Positions 25,327 to 34,169 are shown, numbered from the stretch's first letter. The stretch is DNA of 64,000 nt from Peribacillus simplex (GCF_030123325.1 NZ_CP126106.1:4864001-4928000), one strand, 5' to 3'. The notes: generated by a model not told the origin, from the letters alone. A program made the numbers and translations.

Positions 25327-25589
25327 CTTCCGATCCCTCCCCCTGGATGTAAATTAAGAATAACTCTGGAATTTTATATCCGTATAAAGGGACCGTGATT
25401 TTTTGTTATGTTTTAAATAATAATTATTAAATTAACCCAGTACATGCATATCTTTTTAAAAATGCCCATACGGCTTTACATTTAGAAATCTGTTAAGATT
25501 TTGACTAAATTATTTAAAAAGGGATCCAATTTTTCTTCCATTGACACGATAGAGAAAAAACGTTGCTGCTAATTACAGTTAGTATTGAA

Positions 25590-25668
25590 ATCTGCTCCGT
25601 TAGTAATAGAAGTTCAACAAAAAGAGTGTAAATCCTTATTGGATCAACACTCTCGTTAGCGCAGTAAC
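25590..25668 (+). repeat. Divergent GTTAG repeat with changed stem
   Basis: Left edge TCTGCTCCGTTAGTAATAG, core GAGTGT...ACACTC, right edge CTCGTTAGCGCAG. The core stem is unrelated in sequence to the common one, yet on the minus strand it still makes GAGTGT/ACACTC followed by TTTTTGTT. It ends 9 bp before the stop at 25677. Confidence 0.7.
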
Positions 25669-25676
25669 ATTCAACG

Positions 25677-26288
25677 TTATTTTTTTAGGTTTGCCTTCAT
25701 TAAAGAGGAAATTTTTTGCTCATCTGTATTTTGGATCTGTTCCAGTTGATTGATAACCAGCTCTTGTCGATGTAATGAATGGTTTTGACTTAACTTCGCT
25801 TTCCCCTCCATTTTGTTGATTTTAATTTTGAAGCCTTGAATGCCTTTGTTCATCCCAGCGAGAAAGTCAGCATCTAAATCTTGCAAATTGTATGAACTAT
25901 CAGGGGCTTCATACTTGAATACCATGTCATGCAAGGTATCCGTTAACTCCTGTTCATCCTCAATAAGCTCGACTTCGCCGTATACATGAACAGTCACATA
26001 ATTCCAAGTTGGTACAGCTTGGTTCGTCTCATACCAAGAAGAGGAGATATAACAGTGAGGACCATGAAAGACTGCTAAGACAGTTTGATTTTCAATATCT
26101 TTCCATTGAGGGTTCGGACGAGCAAAATGACCATACAAATAGGTTTTCTCCTTATTCAACAGCAGTGGTAAATGTGTAGCAAAAGGCATGCCTTCATGCA
26201 TTGAACACAATGTTGCAAAACCATTCTCCTGTATTACATCGTAGGCTGCTTCTAATTCTTTTATTTCAAATTGCTTAGGGATATACAT
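25677..26288 (-). CDS. FMN-binding split-barrel protein, PaiB type
   Basis: 203 aa. The start MYIPKQFEIKELEAAYDVI, GHFARPNPQWKDI and YISSSWYETNQAVPTWNYV are hallmarks of PaiB-like FMN-binding negative regulators. ATG 26288 is chosen for AAAGGAGATTTTTT upstream; the longer open frame has no such site. It is transcribed away from a MocR-type regulator 173 bp to the right, so that regulator may control it. The fold is related to pyridoxamine-phosphate oxidase. Confidence 0.87.
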   Translation of the reverse strand: MYIPKQFEIKELEAAYDVIQENGFATLCSMHEGMPFATHLPLLLNKEKTYLYGHFARPNPQWKDIENQTVLAVFHGPHCYISSSWYETNQAVPTWNYVTVHVYGEVELIEDEQELTDTLHDMVFKYEAPDSSYNLQDLDADFLAGMNKGIQGFKIKINKMEGKAKLSQNHSLHRQELVINQLEQIQNTDEQKISSLMKANLKK

Positions 26289-26461
26289 AAAAAATCTCCT
26301 TTCATCCGTCAATATTATTCCATTCACAATCATAGCGACTTTTACTAAGTGTCCATCACCATTTCTACTCGTGAACCTCATCTGTAAAATATGGTAATAT
26401 ACAAACTGACATATAAAAAGGTACAATTCTAAATAAATAGACATGTCAAAGGAGATCGTAA

Positions 26462-27841
26462 ATGATAAATGCCATTTTTGCTTTTAAGGAGGATTCCCCC
26501 AGATACAAACAAATTTACGAGCAGTTTAAGTCATTTATTGAAAGGGGTGACTTACTTGCCGATGAACAATTGCCCTCCATCCGCCAACTGGCAGATTCCC
26601 TTCAAGTAAGTCGCAATACGACATTAATGGCTTATGATCAACTTGTAGCTGAAGGCTATATTCGTGGAGAAGGGAGAAAGGGTTATTTTGTAAATGAATT
26701 AGAGCCACTTTTATCCCAAGAAGAGTTAATTCCTCATAATAAAACGCAAAGGGAGCCAGCGACACCTACCCTTATTGATTTCCGGGCTGGTGCCGTAGAT
26801 CAAGCACAATTCCCTCTGAAAATTTGGAGGAGGATTGCCAATCAAGTATTAACATTACAGGAGAGTTATCAATATGGGGAACCCTTTGGTGAGGTGTGCC
26901 TACGTGAACAAATTGCCACATACTTACTCCAATCCCGTGGGGTGAAAACAGATGCGAATGCCATCATTATCGGCAGCAGTACCCAACAAATGCTTATCAA
27001 TCTTGGACATATACTGAAGGGTGATTTTCCAAGCATTACAGTAGAAGACCCTGGATATGATGGCGCTAGGGAAGCTTTTCAATTCCATTGTTTTACGATT
27101 GAGACTTTACCAGTTTATGAGACAGGTGCTGATTTTTCGCAATTGGAACAAATCAAATCACGTTTAATCTATGTAACCCCTTCCCATCACAGTCCATATG
27201 GGGTAAGCATGTCCATTCAACAACGGCAAACGCTTATTCATTGGGCTAACAAGATGCAAGGGTATATTATCGAAGACGATTATGATAGTGAATTTCGCTA
27301 TACGCAGCAACCATTTCCCGCTCTCGCTTCCATTGATTCTGCAAGAGTCATTTATCTAGGGAATTTCTCGAAGTCCTTTCTTCCAGGAATTCGGTTAAGT
27401 TATATGGTGTTGCCAGAGCCACTTTTAACCCATTATAAAAATCAATTTCTTCATTTCGAAAGTACCACTTCACTTCCAAGCCAGCTCGCAATGGCTAAAT
27501 TTATGGAAGAGGGAGAATGGAATCGCCATATTAAACGTATGCGTCTTGTTTATAAACGAAAAATGCAGCACTTGGCATCAATATTAAAAAAGCAATTCGA
27601 TCAAAATATATCCATTATCGGTAAGCAGTCAGGTTTGTATGTATTAATCAAAGTACACCTGGAACGTTCAGAAGATTGGCTAATAGAGCGAGCTTCCTTT
27701 CATGGTGTTAAAGTGTACCCCACCTCACTCTACTTCATTAAAAATAATACCGCTGAACCAATTATCAAACTTGGCTTCAGTAATCTTTCTTGTGAGGAAA
27801 TCGAGCTTGGCGTGGAACTCCTAAAAAAGGCTTGGTTATAA
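26462..27841 (+). CDS. MocR/PdxR-type regulator (GntR HTH fused to aminotransferase fold)
   Basis: 459 aa. N-terminal GntR winged helix (ADEQLPSIRQLADSLQVSRN, residues about 15-75) joined to a class I aminotransferase-like domain that binds PLP; the lysine is in YLGNFSKSFLPGIRL near residue 303. Members of this family usually control divergent genes of vitamin B6, GABA or related metabolism. The divergent PaiB-like gene makes it the first candidate target. ATG 26462 follows AAAGGAGATCGTA. Confidence 0.9.
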   Translation: MINAIFAFKEDSPRYKQIYEQFKSFIERGDLLADEQLPSIRQLADSLQVSRNTTLMAYDQLVAEGYIRGEGRKGYFVNELEPLLSQEELIPHNKTQREPATPTLIDFRAGAVDQAQFPLKIWRRIANQVLTLQESYQYGEPFGEVCLREQIATYLLQSRGVKTDANAIIIGSSTQQMLINLGHILKGDFPSITVEDPGYDGAREAFQFHCFTIETLPVYETGADFSQLEQIKSRLIYVTPSHHSPYGVSMSIQQRQTLIHWANKMQGYIIEDDYDSEFRYTQQPFPALASIDSARVIYLGNFSKSFLPGIRLSYMVLPEPLLTHYKNQFLHFESTTSLPSQLAMAKFMEEGEWNRHIKRMRLVYKRKMQHLASILKKQFDQNISIIGKQSGLYVLIKVHLERSEDWLIERASFHGVKVYPTSLYFIKNNTAEPIIKLGFSNLSCEEIELGVELLKKAWL

Positions 27842-27918
27842 AAAACACACCGTAATCGCAGCTTATATCAAATACTGGCGGGGCAGATCTTGACTTTCAA
27901 AACACAGGTCCTCATTCC

Positions 27919-27996
27919 ACTGACATGCCCCGTCAGCTCCATTAGAAAAGAGCTGATCGTCACAGCTCCCTAATGAACCAACAACCCTGTACTTTA
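27919..27996 (+). repeat. GTTAG repeat, third core type
   Basis: Left edge CATGCCCCGTCAGCTCC, core GAGCTGATCGTCACAGCTC, then CTAATGAACCAACAACCC in place of the usual right edge. Confidence 0.75.
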
Positions 27997-28018
27997 TATA
28001 CAATCCTTTACAAACTGA

Positions 28019-28070
28019 AGAGAAGCTGCCAATATGACAGCTCCGTTCCGTTCTTTAATTCTTGCATTTG
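28019..28070 (+). repeat. Partial GTTAG repeat
   Basis: Core AGAAGCTGCCAATATGACAGCT with CTCTTG-like right part, directly behind another copy and between two convergent genes. Confidence 0.55.
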
Positions 28071-28121
28071 AGGGTGAAATAAAAGTGGGCTTATCAAAAT
28101 AGTTCACCCTTCCAAAACAAG

Positions 28122-28643
28122 TTATAGAAGTGCTTTGGTCATTATAAAGTCTATTTGTTCTTCATCACCCATATAAAAAGAATGGGCACCAGTTTGAACA
28201 AACCCCAGTTTCTTATAAAAGGCAATAGCATTTTCATTTTTTTCCCATACTCCGAGCCAGATTTTCTTTTTATTACGTTCCTTCGCAATTTCCATAGCTT
28301 TATTTAGCAGATATTTACCAAGCCCATGTTTTTGAAATTTGTTCTTTATATAAATCCTCTCGATTTCAAGTGATTCATCACCCATTTCCTCAGTCTGTGC
28401 ATCATTCGTATTGACCTTTAAATATCCAGCTACTTGATCATTAAAATAAACAAAAAAGAATTGCGAAGAAATATTGGATAATTCTTTTTCTAATTGTTTT
28501 AAGTTAAATGCCCTTTCCAAATAGGCATTCATATTTTCGGCTGAATTCTGATCCTTAAATGTCTCATCAAATGTTTCATAACTAATTTCTTGAAGTTCGC
28601 GTGAATCTTCAAGGGTACACTTTTTAATATTTTTAGTCGTCAT
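28122..28643 (-). CDS. GNAT-family N-acetyltransferase
   Basis: 173 aa. Acetyl-CoA-binding signature ERIYIKNKFQKHGLGKYLL (R/Q-x-x-G-x-G/A type), followed by KKIWLGVWEKNENAIAFYKK, close to spermidine/spermine-type PaiA acetyltransferases. ATG 28643; upstream AGGAGCGACAT is a plausible binding site. Acceptor substrate not certain. Confidence 0.88.
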   Translation of the reverse strand: MTTKNIKKCTLEDSRELQEISYETFDETFKDQNSAENMNAYLERAFNLKQLEKELSNISSQFFFVYFNDQVAGYLKVNTNDAQTEEMGDESLEIERIYIKNKFQKHGLGKYLLNKAMEIAKERNKKKIWLGVWEKNENAIAFYKKLGFVQTGAHSFYMGDEEQIDFIMTKALL

Positions 28644-28693
28644 TTAAATATGTCGCTCCTTCATATAATCAATAATTTCTCTTGTTTTCCTTT

Positions 28694-28793
28694 TTAACAA
28701 ATTCCATATTCTTTAAATTCTATATTACTTATAGAATCTAATGCTCTTGCTATCATTCCAATTTCACGATGAATTTCTTCATGATTAACTCCT
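28694..28793 (-). pseudogene. N-terminal remnant of a MarR-family regulator
   Basis: The minus strand reads NHEEIHREIGMIARALDSIS then NIEFKEYGIC and a stop, matching the first helix region of MarR regulators; the DNA-binding part is gone and no start codon is left (GTT where a start is expected, after AAGGA). It lies divergent to the YczE-like gene. Confidence 0.65.
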
Positions 28794-28808
28794 TAGCTTA
28801 GATTTTTG

Positions 28809-28867
28809 TTGTAAATGCAATAAAAATGACATATATTAAATGTAACCTTACTTTGTTGCATTTGCAA
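28809..28867 (+). promoter_or_regulatory. Two palindromic operator-like sites before the YczE-like gene
   Basis: TTGTAAATGCAA (28809-28820) and TTGCATTTGCAA (28856-28867, perfect dyad TTGCA-TT-TGCAA), 47 bp apart and each followed by TAAAAA. MarR proteins bind dyads of this size, which fits the MarR remnant next door. Confidence 0.55.
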
Positions 28868-28896
28868 TAAAAAATACATTAAAGGGGTCGAGCAAA

Positions 28897-29541
28897 GTGA
28901 AATATGTTTTTTATGTATTAGGAATTTTACTATTAACTCTTGGTATTTGTTTCACTATACAATCAGACCTTGGAACTTCACCTTTTGATGCACTTTTAGT
29001 AGGCCTGTCCATGAATGTGGGGCTTACTGTCGGAAGTTGGGAAATCATAATGGCTTTAATATTGATATGTTGTAATTCATTTTTAAAAAGGCAAAGACCA
29101 GAAGTTTTGGGGTTGTTAACAGCATTTATAACGGGTATTGGTATTGATATGTGGCTTTTTTTATTGCACAATTTGATAACACCTGAACTATGGTACAGCA
29201 AAGTTGTTTGTTTTGGAATCGGCTTGGTTGTTATAGGATTAGGAACTGCAACATATTTACACACAAATTTTGCACCGATTCCAGTTGACCGATTAACATT
29301 AATCATACAAGAATTAACTAGAACAAATATATTTTTTTCAAGAACCTTCATTTACCTCGGATTCTTGCTAATGGCAATGGTCCTAAATGGGCCAGTTGGC
29401 GTTGGAACTTTATTAACCGTTTGTTTAGGCGGGCTAATGCTAAATTTCTTCATGCCACTTACTGAAAAAGTATTAGACCGCATATTAACAAACTCTAGTC
29501 CATCACCAAATTATGATAAAGATAAAAACCATTCAATATAG
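28897..29541 (+). CDS. YczE/YitT-like membrane protein
   Basis: 214 aa with five or six helices. The start LGILLLTLGICFTIQSDLG and TSPFDALLVGLS are typical of YczE-type proteins. GTG 28897 follows AAAGGGG by about 10 bases. Transport is likely but the substrate is unknown. It has operator-like dyads upstream and the remains of a MarR gene on the other side. A GTTAG repeat starts 2 bp after its stop. Confidence 0.82.
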   Translation: MKYVFYVLGILLLTLGICFTIQSDLGTSPFDALLVGLSMNVGLTVGSWEIIMALILICCNSFLKRQRPEVLGLLTAFITGIGIDMWLFLLHNLITPELWYSKVVCFGIGLVVIGLGTATYLHTNFAPIPVDRLTLIIQELTRTNIFFSRTFIYLGFLLMAMVLNGPVGVGTLLTVCLGGLMLNFFMPLTEKVLDRILTNSSPSPNYDKDKNHSI

Positions 29542-29542
29542 A

Positions 29543-29615
29543 GTTCAACTATCCTGCCCCGATAGTAGCATAAAGAAAAAGCTGCCTTAAAGACAGTTCC
29601 GATCATAATCTAATG
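29543..29615 (+). repeat. GTTAG repeat behind a plus-strand gene
   Basis: Left edge CCTGCCCCGATAGTAGC, core AAAGCTGCCTTAAAGACAGTT, right edge degraded. It has the same orientation as all others although the neighbouring gene is on the plus strand. Confidence 0.82.
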
Positions 29616-29787
29616 TAAAAAATTGAAGCTTGCTTTTTATTTAATATGGTCTTTTTCCTCATTGTTTAATTTTCATGGTAGTGTATCATATCTGTCCCTC
29701 ATAGCCCAAGGAGCAAAAAAAGCCTAATTAACTCAAAATTGTGCCAAATAATCAATCACTTGGTCCACTCCTGATTGTTTTCCCTTT

Positions 29788-29796
29788 CATATGTTA
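29788..29796 (+). promoter_or_regulatory. Possible mother-cell sigma (SigK/SigE) -10 element
   Basis: CATATGTTA fits the CATAnnnTA -10 consensus and lies 35 bp before the ATG of the Ser/Arg-rich gene. The matching -35 AC is about 19 bp upstream, slightly far. Confidence 0.35.
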
Positions 29797-29830
29797 TTAA
29801 AGTAAGACAAGCTATTGAAAGGGGGATGTA

Positions 29831-30097
29831 ATGATGTCAAGTCGAAATTCATCGAGTCGTCAATCCAGTTCATCTCGTAGAAACAGGTGTAATGGATGTG
29901 TATGTAATACATTACGCCGTTTGCGTCCTGGTACAGAAGTAGACGTTTTTTTATCTGGAGGCACAGTTCTTGAAGATGTTATCTTCCGTGCCTTTGACAA
30001 CAATACTTGTTGTGCCCGATTCAGAGACGAAGAGACCGAGCCTGGTACTGTCATTTTTGTTGACTGCCGAGACATCCAAGCCCTTCGCATCGAGTAA
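29831..30097 (+). CDS. Small Ser/Arg-rich, Cys-containing protein, possibly spore-coat associated
   Basis: 88 aa. N-terminal low-complexity stretch (MMSSRNSSSRQSSSSRRNR), a CNGCVC motif, then a compact domain RLRPGTEVDVFLSGG to VDCRDIQALRIE with a CC pair. Composition is like small spore-coat proteins and a SigK-like -10 lies upstream; neither is proof. ATG 29831 follows GAAAGGGGGATGTA. Ends 13 bp before a terminator. Confidence 0.6.
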   Translation: MMSSRNSSSRQSSSSRRNRCNGCVCNTLRRLRPGTEVDVFLSGGTVLEDVIFRAFDNNTCCARFRDEETEPGTVIFVDCRDIQALRIE

Positions 30098-30110
30098 TAA
30101 CATTTAGGGG

Positions 30111-30142
30111 GATCCTTCATTTTTGAAGGATCTTCTTTTATT
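30111..30142 (+). terminator. Intrinsic terminator
   Basis: GATCCTTCA (30111-30119) and TGAAGGATC (30124-30132) followed by TTCTTTTATTT. Confidence 0.88.
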
Positions 30143-30147
30143 TAAAG

Positions 30148-30222
30148 ACACTCCCCCTTTAGTTCCATAAGAAAAAGAGCTGCTGAACAGCTCCTGATAT
30201 TGAAGTATGCACCCGTTTGTTG
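30148..30222 (+). repeat. GTTAG repeat, second core type
   Basis: Left edge TCCCCCTTTAGTTCC, core GAGCTGCTGAACAGCTC, right edge GCACCCGTTTGTTG. Ends 10 bp before the stop of the minus-strand isochorismatase gene. Confidence 0.88.
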
Positions 30223-30232
30223 AAGATGCTTA

Positions 30233-30790
30233 TTATCGGTAATTATTGTGAACAGGTTCAAACAATTCTTCATTAGAATTTCTAACAAGTGAAAAATTGT
30301 CTACATTATAGTGACCGTGAAGGGTTTCATTGTGATGAAGGATTATTTGTTTTGCAGATAAGTTTTTGGAATCAGAAGTAGAATGTCCATCACCAACTAA
30401 TGTCACATCAAAATGATTGATTGTTGCTGTTCTAACAGCTGTATCAATACAATGTTCCGTCTTACATCCCATTATTACAATATGATCTACATTGTTTTTA
30501 CTTAAATGTTCGAGTAATGGAGTGCCATAAAATGAATTTGTGGCAGCTTTATCAAATATGATAGCAGTTGATGGTACTTTAATATCCTTGTGTATCTGGA
30601 ATCCGGGGCCTTCTCCATTTGAAACATCTAAATCTCTTATAAAAACAACGGAGATACTTTCATTTATCGCTTTATCAATTACAGTATTAATGTTACTAAC
30701 GATTTTTTCTTTCTCAAAGACTCCTTGTCCTTCTTTATTACCTTCTATTAATTCCTGTTGAGCATCGATTATCAGTAATGTTTGTTTCAA
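30233..30790 (-). CDS. Isochorismatase-family cysteine hydrolase
   Basis: 185 aa. Catalytic residues: the aspartate in LLIIDAQQELIEG, a lysine in FDKAATNSFYG and the cysteine in IMGCKTEHCIDTAVRTA. These belong to the isochorismatase/nicotinamidase-like superfamily. TTG 30790 follows AGGGGGGGAAAATA. Substrate not certain (amides or isochorismate-like). A terminator-type repeat follows. Confidence 0.88.
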   Translation of the reverse strand: MKQTLLIIDAQQELIEGNKEGQGVFEKEKIVSNINTVIDKAINESISVVFIRDLDVSNGEGPGFQIHKDIKVPSTAIIFDKAATNSFYGTPLLEHLSKNNVDHIVIMGCKTEHCIDTAVRTATINHFDVTLVGDGHSTSDSKNLSAKQIILHHNETLHGHYNVDNFSLVRNSNEELFEPVHNNYR

Positions 30791-30914
30791 TATTTTCCCC
30801 CCCTAAAGTTATTAGCAGTTAATTTTTTCCTTTTTTCATTAAATATCTTAAAGTATTTTAAGCAATTCTTAATAAGCTCTTTATATTTTCGTCAAAAGAT
30901 TTACTAATACCTTC

Positions 30915-30985
30915 TTGAACTATCCTGCCCCGATAGAAGCATAAAGAAAAAGCTGTCTTAAAGACAGCTCCGATCTTCACAAACT
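30915..30985 (+). repeat. GTTAG repeat, right edge lost
   Basis: Left edge CCTGCCCCGATAGAAGC and core AAAGCTGTCTTAAAGACAGCT; the usual right edge is replaced by CACAAACTGATATTG. Confidence 0.82.
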
Positions 30986-31092
30986 GATATTGCTTAACAA
31001 AACTGACCTGCAGCAGAACATCGAAAAGGCGATTTCTAATTGAAGGATTACACCCAATATATAGAAATCGACTAAATTAATATCTATTTGAA

Positions 31093-31578
31093 TTATTTAT
31101 TGGAATGAGAGGAAAGACCCCGACCTATAAGGTTTGCAGAAACAGGCTTTTTCCCTAATTCCCTTGCCCAAATTGATAATTGCCCTATATGGTGAATTTC
31201 GTGAGCAATAGTATGTCGCATTATTTCACCCCAAGTATCCGTCACAATTCTTCCATCTTGCAAGGTATCATAAAATAATTGATTTTCCATACTAGCATCC
31301 CAGTTGTTCACAAAGTTTTCCACTTCTAAATGAAATTCAGCGTCCAATTTTCGAACTTTGTTCAAGCTTTTATAACTATCGAAACTCTCCTGAAAGTCAG
31401 TTTTCCCTTGTAAGAGACGTATCCAGCTCCATTCGACATCAACAATATGGAAAAGTGTATGCAATATACTACCCATTCCACCCGTTCGGTTCCGCAGAAG
31501 TTCTTCTTCACTTAACTCTTCACACCAACGATACCAGTCTTCTCTTACCATCCAGTTATATCTAAAAAAAGTTTGCAA
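31093..31578 (-). CDS. DinB-family protein
   Basis: 161 aa four-helix-bundle protein. The metal histidines of DinB are visible: His47 in LHTLFHIVDVEWSW and HEIHHIGQLSIW near residue 132. TTG 31578 follows GGGGAGGGG by about 7 bases. DinB/YfiT proteins include thiol- (for example bacillithiol) transferases; the exact role is unknown. Confidence 0.87.
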   Translation of the reverse strand: MQTFFRYNWMVREDWYRWCEELSEEELLRNRTGGMGSILHTLFHIVDVEWSWIRLLQGKTDFQESFDSYKSLNKVRKLDAEFHLEVENFVNNWDASMENQLFYDTLQDGRIVTDTWGEIMRHTIAHEIHHIGQLSIWARELGKKPVSANLIGRGLSSHSNK

Positions 31579-31686
31579 AAATGCCCCTCCCCATTTAGAA
31601 AATAATTTAACTGTTAAATTACTTTTAGAGCAATTCTAAACATTGTTAAATATTACTATTTATACAAATATAGGTTGAAATCCTTT

Positions 31687-31745
31687 TTCAACACTCCTGC
31701 CCCTTTAGTTCATTAAGAAAAGCGATTCTTGAATAACTCAAGATT
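31687..31745 (+). repeat. Divergent GTTAG repeat
   Basis: Left edge CCTGCCCCTTTAGTTC, then a private stem, AGCGATTCTTGA with TCAAGATTAGCT. On the minus strand it still yields a hairpin followed by TTTTCTT. The right edge is missing. Confidence 0.65.
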
Positions 31746-31771
31746 AGCTATAAATTCATTCATTTAAAAAT

Positions 31772-32551
31772 CTATAGGACTTTGATATTTAATAATCTTG
31801 TTTTAGAGACCATACCAGCACTTTCTAACGTTTGTTTCGGGGGAGCGTTATAATACCAACAACCGCAAATCGGATTTAGATTATTGTCATAACACCATTC
31901 CTTTAAATGATGTATGATCGTTCTGCCAATTCCTTTTTTTCTGTATTGTTCATTTGTAAACATGCCGATATTTCCATATTTGTCGAGTAACTTACTTGTT
32001 TCTATAATCCCTATTCCAAGAAGAATACTTCCTTTGGTGTAGGTGAATATTTCCCTATTTTCAATACGTTCCTCCACTTTATCAATGAACTCCTGACATA
32101 CCTCAGTTATTTTTGGAGCATCGCTAGGAACCGCAGCTCTGAATTCCCCATCTTTAAATAATTTTCCCTTTAGAATTTCCACTTTGTTATCTTGGAAAAA
32201 GTAAGCTTGTTTTTCAATCTTATAATCATGATCTAATACCAAACTTAAAAAAAGTTCGTCGCATGTTGGAACCAGTATTGACTGAATTGAATGATGATCC
32301 CTAAGAACCTTGTTAAAAATCTCTTGGGATTCATTATAGTATGATAAATCTAAATAAAATTGTGTTAGGTACTGGTTACTATGAATGGCATAATAACCTG
32401 CAACTTCAGAGCTGTAATTGATTGTATAAAATACGGAATTGAGAATGTGCTCCTCTAAAAAGGAATCAATAGGAGAACTTAATGTACTAACATATCTTTG
32501 GATTAATTCCCCAATATCACTTTGTTTACATATTTTAAAATAAAAACTCAT
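31772..32551 (-). CDS. GNAT-family N-acetyltransferase
   Basis: 259 aa, two-part protein whose C-terminal half has the acetyl-CoA loop FTNEQYRKKGIGRTIIHHL and a NPICGCWYYNAPPKQTLES segment. ATG 32551 (MSFYFKICKQ) is chosen for the site GAGGTGTCTAAAC; an earlier in-frame ATG lacks one. The N-terminal half is a degenerate GNAT-like fold, common in larger members. Substrate unknown. Confidence 0.82.
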   Translation of the reverse strand: MSFYFKICKQSDIGELIQRYVSTLSSPIDSFLEEHILNSVFYTINYSSEVAGYYAIHSNQYLTQFYLDLSYYNESQEIFNKVLRDHHSIQSILVPTCDELFLSLVLDHDYKIEKQAYFFQDNKVEILKGKLFKDGEFRAAVPSDAPKITEVCQEFIDKVEERIENREIFTYTKGSILLGIGIIETSKLLDKYGNIGMFTNEQYRKKGIGRTIIHHLKEWCYDNNLNPICGCWYYNAPPKQTLESAGMVSKTRLLNIKVL

Positions 32552-32860
32552 GTTTAGACACCTCATATTTTTGTTGATCTCATTAATCCTCATGTAATAT
32601 ATGTTATAACTCATAAAATAAAGAGAAGCTATCTAATAAATCATCTAGAAGTATTAGTGAGAAATTCTATTTAAGTATCGTGATATCCTTCTCTGACCTC
32701 CGAGTTAGTTGGACAACCTTACTTTACAATCTGTCCCTTTAACGTAACAACTCTATTGTTACTCAACAATTCCCTAATCCACCTTTTCATTAAGATGTTG
32801 ATGTACTTTCCTTTCACTATAAGAAAAGAAACCCCCTTTAGATAACCATTCTAAGGGGCA

Positions 32861-32940
32861 AGCATCGTAACTTTTTTGCAAACATCGCGACTTTATTCAA
32901 AATATCTCATCTTTTTTATAAACATCGTGACTTTATTTTA
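32861..32940 (+). repeat. Four tandem 20-bp units
   Basis: Units at 32861, 32881, 32901 and 32921, consensus AACATCGTGACTTTATTTNA; the third unit is the most diverged. The gene-free stretch 32552-33011 also holds an imperfect hairpin, CCCCTTTAGA/TCTAAGGGG, near 32833. Confidence 0.75.
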
Positions 32941-33011
32941 AATCCACACTATGTACGACTTTAGGTTTCATTTCTTTAGCCATTGCAGGTTTACTATGTA
33001 ACCGATGTGCG

Positions 33012-33040
33012 AACAAAAAAGACCTTCAATTGAAGGTCTT
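33012..33040 (-). terminator. Intrinsic terminator of the lipoprotein gene
   Basis: Perfect palindrome AAGACCTTCA/TGAAGGTCTT (33019-33040) followed on the minus strand by TTTTTTGTT. Confidence 0.88.
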
Positions 33041-33085
33041 ACTCATATGAGGAACAATGTGGATAAAGGTCCCTCCGCTAATGTA

Positions 33086-33766
33086 TCAATAAGACCATTT
33101 CTCATCATCTGTAACCCACTGATTTTTCTTTAAATCAAAGGATTCATAATCATCGTGAAGAGAAAAGTAGGCTGGCAATGTGATTGCTTGTCCATCTGCT
33201 TTTTTCCAGCAATCTGCGACCCAAGTAGCAAACGCTTGTTTTTCTGCAAGGTTAAGTTCCTCTTCATTTTTTTCGTAGAAATCCCAAAAGTCATCTGTTT
33301 GATTACCTAAAAGGTGGGTATATCTTACATTTTCAATCATACCCAGACTACCTGCAAAGATAGAAGAATCCTCAATCTCGTTAAAGACTTCATTAGCTTG
33401 TCTATCCATTGAGAACATAGTAATGGATAAGTTAAACTCGGAAGGATCTTCTATAAATGCTACAAAATCCAATAATTCCACTTTAGAGTACATGGTGTAT
33501 TTATGTAACTCCTTTATATTACTGATTAATGTTTCCGATTTTGCTTCAAGGTTTTCTTCGACTGACTTCATATAACTGTCCACCGTATAAAGAGATTTAG
33601 TTTCGTCTACTTCTTCTGAAGAGAGCTCTTCAACATCTGTCGGTTCCTCAGCATGTGCACTTTCTTCGACTGGAGCCTTTTTATCTACTGCTTTTTCTTC
33701 TTGCATACATGCACCAAGCATTCCAATTGAGATAACACTTGCTGCTAAAATAAAATAATTTCTCAT
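33086..33766 (-). CDS. Lipoprotein, 226 aa, unknown function
   Basis: Signal peptide with lipobox LGAC (Cys20), then an acidic linker rich in Glu (residues about 22-58) and a helical domain. It ends in a Trp- and Tyr-rich stretch (KKNQWVTDDEKWSY). Membrane-anchored on the outer face. No family recognised. Monocistronic, with its own terminator. Confidence 0.72.
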   Translation of the reverse strand: MRNYFILAASVISIGMLGACMQEEKAVDKKAPVEESAHAEEPTDVEELSSEEVDETKSLYTVDSYMKSVEENLEAKSETLISNIKELHKYTMYSKVELLDFVAFIEDPSEFNLSITMFSMDRQANEVFNEIEDSSIFAGSLGMIENVRYTHLLGNQTDDFWDFYEKNEEELNLAEKQAFATWVADCWKKADGQAITLPAYFSLHDDYESFDLKKNQWVTDDEKWSY

Positions 33767-33888
33767 AACAATTTTTCCCCATTTTCTCTCAAATAGTAAA
33801 TATTAACTAATCTATCTTAATCTAATTGAACTAGAAAAGCACTAGGATTATTCAGAGTACCTAAACAAAAAACTTTAACAAATAGAAA

Positions 33889-33925
33889 GGGCATGTTTTG
33901 AAAAAAGATTATCAAAACATGCCCA
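33889..33925 (-). terminator. Hairpin with weak T run
   Basis: GGGCATGTTTTG (33889-33900) pairs with CAAAACATGCCC (33913-33924); on the minus strand it is followed by TTTCTATTTG. No gene directly upstream on that strand, so its client may have been lost. Confidence 0.5.
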
Positions 33926-33984
33926 TATACTACTATTAAATTGGATTATTCTTTTATAAAAACGCTGATCTTTTTTGCCTTCCT

Positions 33985-34030
33985 TAATAAACTAACGCAC
34001 CCGTTAGTTTAAGTACACTTCTTCACAAAC
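33985..34030 (+). repeat. Partial GTTAG repeat (right edge)
   Basis: ACTAACGCACCCGTTAGTTT followed by AAGTACACTTCTTCACAAAC, the extended right edge seen in several full copies. Confidence 0.7.
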
Positions 34031-34121
34031 TTATATTAGTTCGGAACAAAGATTTAAGAATATTATTGATAAATCAGCTCTTTAGTTAATAGAGAAACGT
34101 GAACTTAAAAAGTTACCACCA

Positions 34122-34169
34122 AATATAACGAACACCGTTCTTTACAAACACCGTTCGTTATATTATAAA
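34122..34169 (+). promoter_or_regulatory. SigA-type promoter with two overlapping TetR-type operators
   Basis: -35 TTTACA (34141-34146) and -10 TATAAA (34164-34169), 17 bp apart. Operators AACGAACACCGTTCTTT (34127-34143) and ACAAACACCGTTCGTT (34144-34159) flank and overlap the -35; their outer halves make a perfect 12-bp inverted repeat AATATAACGAAC/GTTCGTTATATT. Binding by the TetR protein encoded two genes on would block the promoter. Confidence 0.75.
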
